DNA of 64,000 nt from Diphasiastrum complanatum (lineage: Eukaryota > Streptophyta > Lycopodiopsida > Lycopodiales > Lycopodiaceae). A model generated the notes under the pieces. That model saw nothing but the letters and a program-made list of their open reading frames with translations, was not told the DNA's origin and searched no databases. Location: positions 4,959,512 through 5,023,511 of the forward strand of contig CM055100.1 of assembly GCA_029204225.1 (NCBI GenBank), given 5' to 3'. Below, in pieces: positions 56,555 through 64,000 of the stretch; the stretch's first letter is position 1; every line of letters begins with the position of its first letter. The position numbers and the translations under genes were made by a program.

Positions 56555-58039
56555 AAATGTTTTGCAGCAGAACAAAACCTCCCTCCTCGGCCTCATCGAC
56601 ACCCTCATTTCCTACAACCTCTGTATTTGCCCTAGCTATCAACCTCGTCAATCTATGCTGCCACCTCTTTTCATGTGCCATATCACGATGAAGCTCTACA
56701 GAGATTTTATCATCCACAACAACCTTGAATTGTGTCTACGGTGTCGGTAGTAAGAACATAGTCATCAAGGTTCAACAATCGAGGATAGTCATCCTACTGC
56801 ATGTGTCCAGCCTGAACAACAGATTGCACTATGGACGAATAAGGTTGTTACGTCTCTTTGTGTGTATAAGAGACCATCTGCTCCAATTTTGCTCGTAGGC
56901 CGAAGTGGAACAATCCCAGGCAAGATTGCATGTGGTGAATGTAGTGAGCTTAGGGCCCCCATGCCAATAATGCCTGACACATCACTGGCTCCAAAAGTTC
57001 TCTTCTTAGCCATTCTCCAATAAAACATCCATGCTTGTACTCAAAATCAAGCTGTAACCTCTCAATTCACTGTAACAAAGGCCTATTACCTAGATAAACA
57101 TTTTGTATGTATACCCTCCAACCATCCACAACTTCTTGGTCCGTGCATCTGAGACTTACAGCTACAAAGGATGAAACAAGCAAGCAACTACATTCCTCAA
57201 GTTCAGTGGGCCATATGTCCTGAACATGGCGAGCTCTCCTCTTCCTAGAGCTACTCACAATAGTGTGCGCACTCCATAAGCCAACCCAATAAGTCGTATG
57301 TCCCCGTATGTAGTCACACGAAAAACTGCACGTCTATAAACATCATTATACAAGCTGCAATGCTGAATTTCTCAAACCAAGTAATGTGCCTTGATCCTCA
57401 TGATTGTGCTAGAATAAGTCTATCCACAATGAAACCAACGCCACACGAAAACTTGTGTATGGTACCACACACCTGACCAATAAAACCGCCTCCACCCCAA
57501 TGCCTCATCATACCACAAGCATGGCTACTAAAAAGCAAACTCTGCCAAAAATACCAAAGACTAGCTAGAAAACTAACAGGCCCAAAATGGATGCCTAACA
57601 AAAACCTACACCTTAAACCCTAAAGAAGAAATGCAAAAAAGCCTTAATGCTCATAATGAGCACCTCTGCCAAAACAAGCATGGGAAAATGTTTACACCCT
57701 TTTCTAGACAAACCCTCCTACAAATCTTAGCAACAAGAACAAAAGAAAATGGTGTAGTATTGCGTCCAAACAAAGAAAGCAAAAAATGGAAAAGGATCAA
57801 ATAGGTGTTTTGTTGATTTTTCTTCACACACTGTCTATCAAAATAAAATGTCACAATCAACCTCCCTATTTGATAGCAATCACATGGACACCACACTCAC
57901 CAAGATCACCCTCCTATAACTCCTCGTATCTCTCTCCCTTCAAAAACCTGGTGGCCCAATATTTCCACGAATAGGGATTTTTACCCTAATTATTCAAAAG
58001 CAATAAAGGTGTAAATTGAACGATGTTGAATGTTGATGT

Positions 58040-58350
58040 CTTCGAATGTGATTTTGAATCAACGTAGCGTACATTCAAAGAGCTATATGATAAGTTTATA
58101 TCAAACTGGGGAGGTGATAATGATTCCAACAAGTTGACACTAAGTACTGGAGAGATATGTCGAACTACTATTAATGCTTTGAGCAAGATTGGAGAGGTTA
58201 ACAGTGATGCTTTGTTGGAATACGATCCAATTTGTATCTACCACTTCAAGACCGATGAGTATTTCGGTCATATCTGGCAAGAAATTCTAGCAGGAAATTC
58301 TAGATCTGAAGTAGAGACTCCAAGAAATCCTTCAATGGGAAGATACAATT
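58040..58350 (+). pseudogene. Coding-like frame of unknown family
   Basis: A plus-strand frame reads TFKELYDKFISNWGGDNDS, LSTGEICRTTINALSKIGEV, LLEYDPICIYHFKTDEYFGH and IWQEILAGNSRSEVETPRN. It looks more protein-like than neighbouring frames, but has a stop upstream, no clear start and no family I recognise. It may be part of a decayed gene or chance. Confidence 0.25.
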
Positions 58351-58488
58351 AAAGAGTATTCTGATAGGAATGGTTAACTTTTCATATGGATGAGAGCACT
58401 AAGTTGTGGCAAGACTATTGATCGAAGTTTCATGTCAAATGGAGCAGGTCTTGCAAAGTTTTCAAAGCTAATACCATCATAAGTATGA

Positions 58489-58905
58489 CAAGACAACAAG
58501 ATTGTATGAAAGTAGCTATTCCACAAGACTCACAAGATATAGGCTCAAAAATCAAACCTGTATCATAAACTCGAACTAGCATAGTCACGGCAACAAATCC
58601 ACCCCAGTACATGGCATGAACAAGAAAAAAGACTTCTAAATGCAAAAATATCCATAATAGCTAAAACAAGTTTCCAAAGTGTAGATACCAGCATACCACC
58701 TCCAAACACCATGAATGTATAAAAGTAGTTACTCCACAAGACTCAAAAGATATAGCCTAACGAAACCACACTTGTACATAAATTCCAACCACTATAGTCA
58801 TAGCAACAAACCCACCTTGGTACATGGCATGGAAAAGAAAGAAGACCTCTCAATGCAAAAAGATACATAGGAGCTAAAAGAAATTGTCAAAGTATAGACA
58901 ACTAC
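58489..58905. repeat. Diverged tandem duplication, about 222-bp units
   Basis: Segments starting near 58489 and 58711 share AAGTAG(C/T)TA(T/C)TCCACAAGAC, GGCAACAAA/AGCAACAAA, and GTACATGGCATG with AAGAAAGAAGAC-type blocks, at clearly less than full identity. Confidence 0.75.
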
Positions 58906-61900
58906 AAAAATTTCACTTCTAAAAGGACAAAATGGAAAATAAAAAATTGATCTTGAGGATCAAGGAACAATAGGAAAGAACAAGATCCAATCACAAACAT
59001 ACGAAAAGCCTGCAAAACATAAATTATAAAATTCTCTTTTGACCAAAAAATTTAAATTTGCAAGATCTTTTCATGTAAAGCTCTATATGATGTAAAGCTT
59101 AGATCAATAAACTTGCCTCAGCCTAGCACCCTCATACATATGATTATTCTTAAATTTTGTCACAAAAAAGTATGAAGAAAATACATTCCTCCCAGAAGTT
59201 AAGAATAGGGTCTCCATAAATTGGACAGCAATAACAATCACTATTCCATGGGCACCATGCTTCTAGGAAGCCAATAAAATAGAAGAATCTTGATTTCACC
59301 CACAAACGAAAAAAAATTAATGCCTGAAATGTCATTTTAGATCTAGAGAGAGAAAATCGCTAAAGAGATAAAACAAGAGATACATTCCATAGATTTTAAT
59401 ATCAACAAAGCATAAAAGACCATAGACAAAGTGACAATAGCATTCCCCAAAAAAGAAGGATGAAGTAAATCACATAAAAACAATGGCTCAAGCCCTATGA
59501 GCAATGGCAATGAGTTTTCTCACAAAGACCTCAGACAGTACCAAATCAATAAGGTGAATAATGAATGACTCTAGTCCCTATCTATACCCAATAGATGCCC
59601 TAAAATGGAAGCTCTGAGAGACTTAGCCAACCTCATCCATAAACTAAGGTTTAACCCAACGAGGTTGGCTCTATTGATTAGCTTGACATCCAAAGCTTCT
59701 TTGGCCCCAAGTTTGAGCCTCCTCTCGGAAACCAAGAAGCATAAACTATGGTTCAGGAGGGAAAATAGTATGTCGTCTTGTAGGGTCTACACCCTCTAGA
59801 AGGACCCCCACTTTAGTGTCTTTAATAGAATGGTTGTCCATTGACTAATACCAAGTATAAATGCATTAAAGACGCCTTAGTACATGAACCGAAAAGGGCT
59901 TGTGGCCAATACAATGAGCACACATGAAAAAAATGAGCACATATGAGTATCAAAAGCATGGCAAGGTGAGTCCATAGTTGGTACTTACATACATAAATAT
60001 CTAATACATCTCTTCAACAAAAGTGCATTTCCTTGATAATTTATTTACTTGTAAATAAAATGTAAAACCTTTAGCGAAAATAAAAAATGAAGTGCTCAAA
60101 TGTAGATTTCCTACATTGTACAACACAAGCCAATGCAACTGAGGTTCTATTATCAACATTGAAAATGTATACATCCCAAAAAGACTATGCTTTCTACATC
60201 ATGTGCATCCTTCATTTTCAAGATGTCACAAAATATTATACCACTACATTGATTACACAGGTATTTTACCTTGGACACCAACCCAAAAACATTACAAAAG
60301 GAAATGAAGATACAAGCCCTAGAAAGGTCCTAAGCACATGATTCAAATTGTATATAACGTTATGAAGAAATTTGTAAGAGGAACATCACTTTCTTTTATT
60401 TGTATTTTCTCAAAAAGCACCTTTCCTACCTAAGCATAAGAGCTTAACCACCTTTTTGGAGAGATTAGTGAAATAAAATGACTCGATCGTTATGGGAAAT
60501 TCACCCTCCAATTTTACCCTTCTTGTTGACTTTTTCCATGTTTGCCTACACATTGTCACTCTAGCCTAGATCCCCAAAAATTGAAGAGGGATTACCTTCA
60601 GGAAGTAAAAAGCCCTTGCTTAGTGCTGGTCTCTCATATGGGGGAACCTAAGACATACACAAGAACAATCTGTGAGTGATCAACAAGATGGAATTAACAA
60701 AAAAAGCCCATCTTTATTTGAACTTACCTTAGTAATAAGCATCCACCATGGATGGCAACAATGTTGTGTAAATATGGATAGGCTCCAATACTTATTTGAT
60801 CAACTAAAAAAATTAAAGAAGCTCTCCAATTGTTGAAGTCCAAAGCGTAGTCATGGCAAGATGTGGAGAAAAATGAATCTGATAAAGCAAAAAATTAGTA
60901 AATTCATATTTGTTAATTTGAACTAAATAATACGTATAAAAGATCTATAAAAAATGTGTAGAACAAATTGAATCACAACTTGCCTTCATATTTACCTCAA
61001 CTTATACAAGGCCTTTTGTGAACAACGTCTTCCAATCACGAGGATATGATGGCCTCACCCTTTCTTCCACTCTACTTAGGTGTATATAAGAATTTTTGCC
61101 ACTAAACATGAAGACTTTGAAAGCACCTATTGTAGTTCATGAATCCCTCAATTGGAACAACTTAACACTCCATTAAGTTCTTTTCCAGAATTTTATTGTT
61201 ACAACTACATCTCCAACTTCTAAATGTGAATGAAATTTGGAATGTGAGCCACAATAGGAACAAGAAAAACCATGATCAAATGAATATTCTTTTCCTTTCC
61301 CTTTCAACTACTTTTGTGGAACCTTTGGTGCTCATTTAAGGGAAGTTCCAAGGATATAAGCTTTCTTGTGAAAATAAAGTAGTGCTTCATCCTTCCATGA
61401 TGAGTACGACTCTTTCCACCAAAAAAATCAAAATGGGTAAAAACATTACGGTAGGATACTTGGCTCTACAAAGAACTCAACAAATAGCTACTTGACCTAG
61501 ATAGCAACTACTTAAGCAACTTTTGTGACGGAAAGCGTAAGATAGATTTGTCTCTTAAAACTCTTGCTAATGAGCCTTACCAAGTAGGAAAACAATATGT
61601 TGTTTGTGATGACTATATCCGCATGGAGCAATCTAGCATCAACAAACTCTACACTGCTACTCCTTTCAGATATCAAGATTTCTTCATTGCCATGAAATCT
61701 TATTATTCTATCTTACGGTATATTCACACAATGCCTGCAATCTTAAGTCTTGTGCTGGCCATGCATTAAAAAGACAAGTAATACTCCTTGTACTTCACCA
61801 TAATTTTGCAACCTATTTGCAGCTTCGATTGGTGGCTGAGACCAGCACCCTACTTCCTCCTCTTTTTTTGCATTTTTTTTTCAAGCCTAGTTGCAAGTCC

Positions 61901-64000
61901 TGTTGGTTTTCTTTTTCTCTTTCGAGTTAGTTCTTTGGTTGTCGAGCTGTCCTTTTTCTATGGTATTCATGGCCTATCCGGCTAGATTTGGATATCTTCG
62001 TTGTTGCGGTCCTATATGTTGACATTTTCTTATGGCTTTCTTGGGTTATCAGAGTACCTTGAGTGAGTTGCCTTCTTGCTCGGTCTCCTTTATAGTAGTT
62101 CCTTTCCGCTTATTTGGGTTTCAATTTTCAATTGATGTCTGGTGCTCAAAGAGTTTTTGTGTTGCTTATGGGATACCTGTTGTGACAACTTATGTCCTCT
62201 CCTTCAGTATTTCCATTGGTTCATGCATATTTCTCCTCTTCTTATATAAATATTCAAATCATTTTTTACGTAGTTTTTATGATTGGCTATTACTACAGCT
62301 ATTGCTTGGGCCAACATTGACGACAATCGTTTTAAGAGGAGGAGAGTTATATACTAGGACTAGCCCTAACTATTGCACCCTTAGGTACTGAGCCACTAAG
62401 ATGAGGGACACGTCCTTATGGGACCCAAGTAACCTAAGTTGCCCTAATCTCTAGAAGGTCCCACTAAGGGCGGGCCTCTAGATAGTACATATAGGGCTGT
62501 CATTTGCTCATTAGGTAGCTTATGATATTGGTTACTTTCTTAGTCCTAATTAGTTTTTATCTATCCATGGCTTGTACGGCTATGTTCATGATCGTTGTGA
62601 TGCATCTATGCTATTCTTGTAGGGATTAGTCTGTGTTGCCTCATATATGATCATTATGCTTCATTGATGCTAAAATCTGTGATTCAGTTGATAACTATGA
62701 GCCAAAAACGAAGTCCCAATATGAGTCGCCAAAACAATACCTATAGGCCTCATTATTGAGGTTAAAGAGGCATTGGGATCCACTTTCTATAGTCACTAGA
62801 TAATTAGATGTTGGTCCAATTATTCAATGTGGGTGAAATCCCGTATTCAATAAATCTTTGGTGTTCTCTCATCAAGTCAATAAAGATGATGTAAAAATCC
62901 AATCCTGGGTATCAAAAAGTAGGGAGTTGCAAATTCCAGTTTTTGAACGTTGCACCTTTTTTGTACTTTTTTTAACTTTGTAAGCAATTGGATATCTTCC
63001 TATAGTAGAATGCTTCTAATGCACTCATCATTTGGATCATTAGAGTCGAGTTACTGAGTTTTCCAACTTTTCAAGTTTTGGAAATTTCTTCTTATGTGCA
63101 ACTTTTGGGAAATTCTAAAACTTATTCTCTTACTTGCAAAAAGAAACCTAATTTTCTTTTACAATTTGTCAATCAAATCTCTAGACGTCAAAAAAGCTTC
63201 TTTCAAGGCATTTTTGACACTTCATTTTTTGACACACGAGTTTCAAGATCTTTTCACACACCTCTTTCCTATAATAGATTGGTCCATCTAGTTACGAACC
63301 CACCTCGTTTTACTTATCTCGCCATGCTTTTCTATGCATATACAGCTCTTTTTTATTCATTTGTTGACGACGAGCCCTTTTTATTCATATACAAATTAAA
63401 AGCATTCTGTTTACGCACTTATACTTTGGACTGGCCAAGGGCCTAGCTATTATTATTTGGTATTGGAGTGGGGGTTCCTACTAGAAGGGCACAGGCCCTC
63501 CAGGAGGGTGCACTATTTTCACTCCTACAACCCTATTTGTGTATAAACTTAGGTAAGTGTCCAGAAGCTTCTATTTTAAAGTTCCTATAAGGTACATATA
63601 GAGCCTAGAGACATTCAGTTTTGACTTATTGATTTCATAATGCTTGAGCTCTTCATGGGAGAATTCTTTGCTACGCCTATAGGGCTTCAGCCATAGATCT
63701 TATCAGAGTGGCAGGTTCCGTTCTGGAACGTGATCCGGGAAATCCAATTAGGGTACCCGGAACGCAAATTTTTCTTCTTTTCTTCTTGTTTTTGGGTGCC
63801 AATATGGGTATCAAATTTAAGGTGTTTTCAATAGCAATTCACTTACCTAGTTTGCTCGGAGTTCCAAGAGGAGTACGGTCCAATTTTGGGCCATTAAGTG
63901 ATTCTTTATTGAACATCTCTATTTCTATATTATATGAAATGAAATCACATGGAACCATATTAAATGGCAGCAAACTGATAACAATTATGAAGCATAAGCA

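Noticed and set aside
61788-62391. Two hydrophobic frames as membrane protein genes, and the purine run AAGAGGAGGAGAG near 62335 as a retroelement PPT
   Set aside because: T-rich DNA gives hydrophobic frames by chance, no family motif is present, and no LTR termini follow the purine run.

Overview
The window is nuclear DNA from a plant with a large, repeat-rich genome. It is AT-rich and holds one recognisable host gene: a monodehydroascorbate reductase with five visible exons and an intron of about 8.9 kb. Most of the rest is Ty1/copia LTR retrotransposons, with fragments of Ty3/gypsy elements and one hAT DNA transposon. The long introns and copia load would fit a gymnosperm, but that is inference; nothing here fixes the species.

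Left part (1-7190). A minus-strand copia element (A) enters from the left edge with its gag start, leader, tRNA-iMet primer-binding site and 5' LTR (1580-2234). It lies beside a mosaic of decayed copia pieces: an integrase fragment joined to a different family's gag, an LTR carrying a 59-unit CT microsatellite, and another integrase remnant. An AT-rich stretch with a foldback repeat follows, then a decayed gypsy integrase.

Nested block (7191-34434). A decayed minus-strand copia element (C) is the outer host. It was split twice. A plus-strand copia element (B, 8556-17315, target duplication GTATC) sits in its pol region. A composite copia structure (D, 19459-33064, target duplication GTTCA) sits in its gag. 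Joining the flanks restores C's reading frame at both points. B has an intact 1316-residue gag-pol, two nearly identical LTRs, then about 2.57 kb of foreign DNA and a third, internally deleted LTR. D is a tandem of two internal regions, one intact and one deleted, sharing a middle LTR. That LTR is interrupted by an inverted 2839-bp piece of the element's own gag-pol.

Middle (34435-41411). Here are a short tandem repeat array, a two-exon gene-like remnant of unknown family, a decayed gypsy element with a coiled-coil gag-like region, and the 3' flank of the reductase gene.

Reductase gene (41412-55161, minus strand). Five exons encode about 423 C-terminal residues, ending in a hydrophobic tail followed by arginines, as in peroxisomal-membrane MDAR isoforms. 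The first exon or exons are not in the window. The large intron holds a decayed copia element (E), a degenerate hAT element (47300-49915) and another copia gag fragment (F).

Right part (55162-64000). This should be the upstream intron and/or 5' flank of the reductase. Only short repeats and weak coding-like stretches could be seen.
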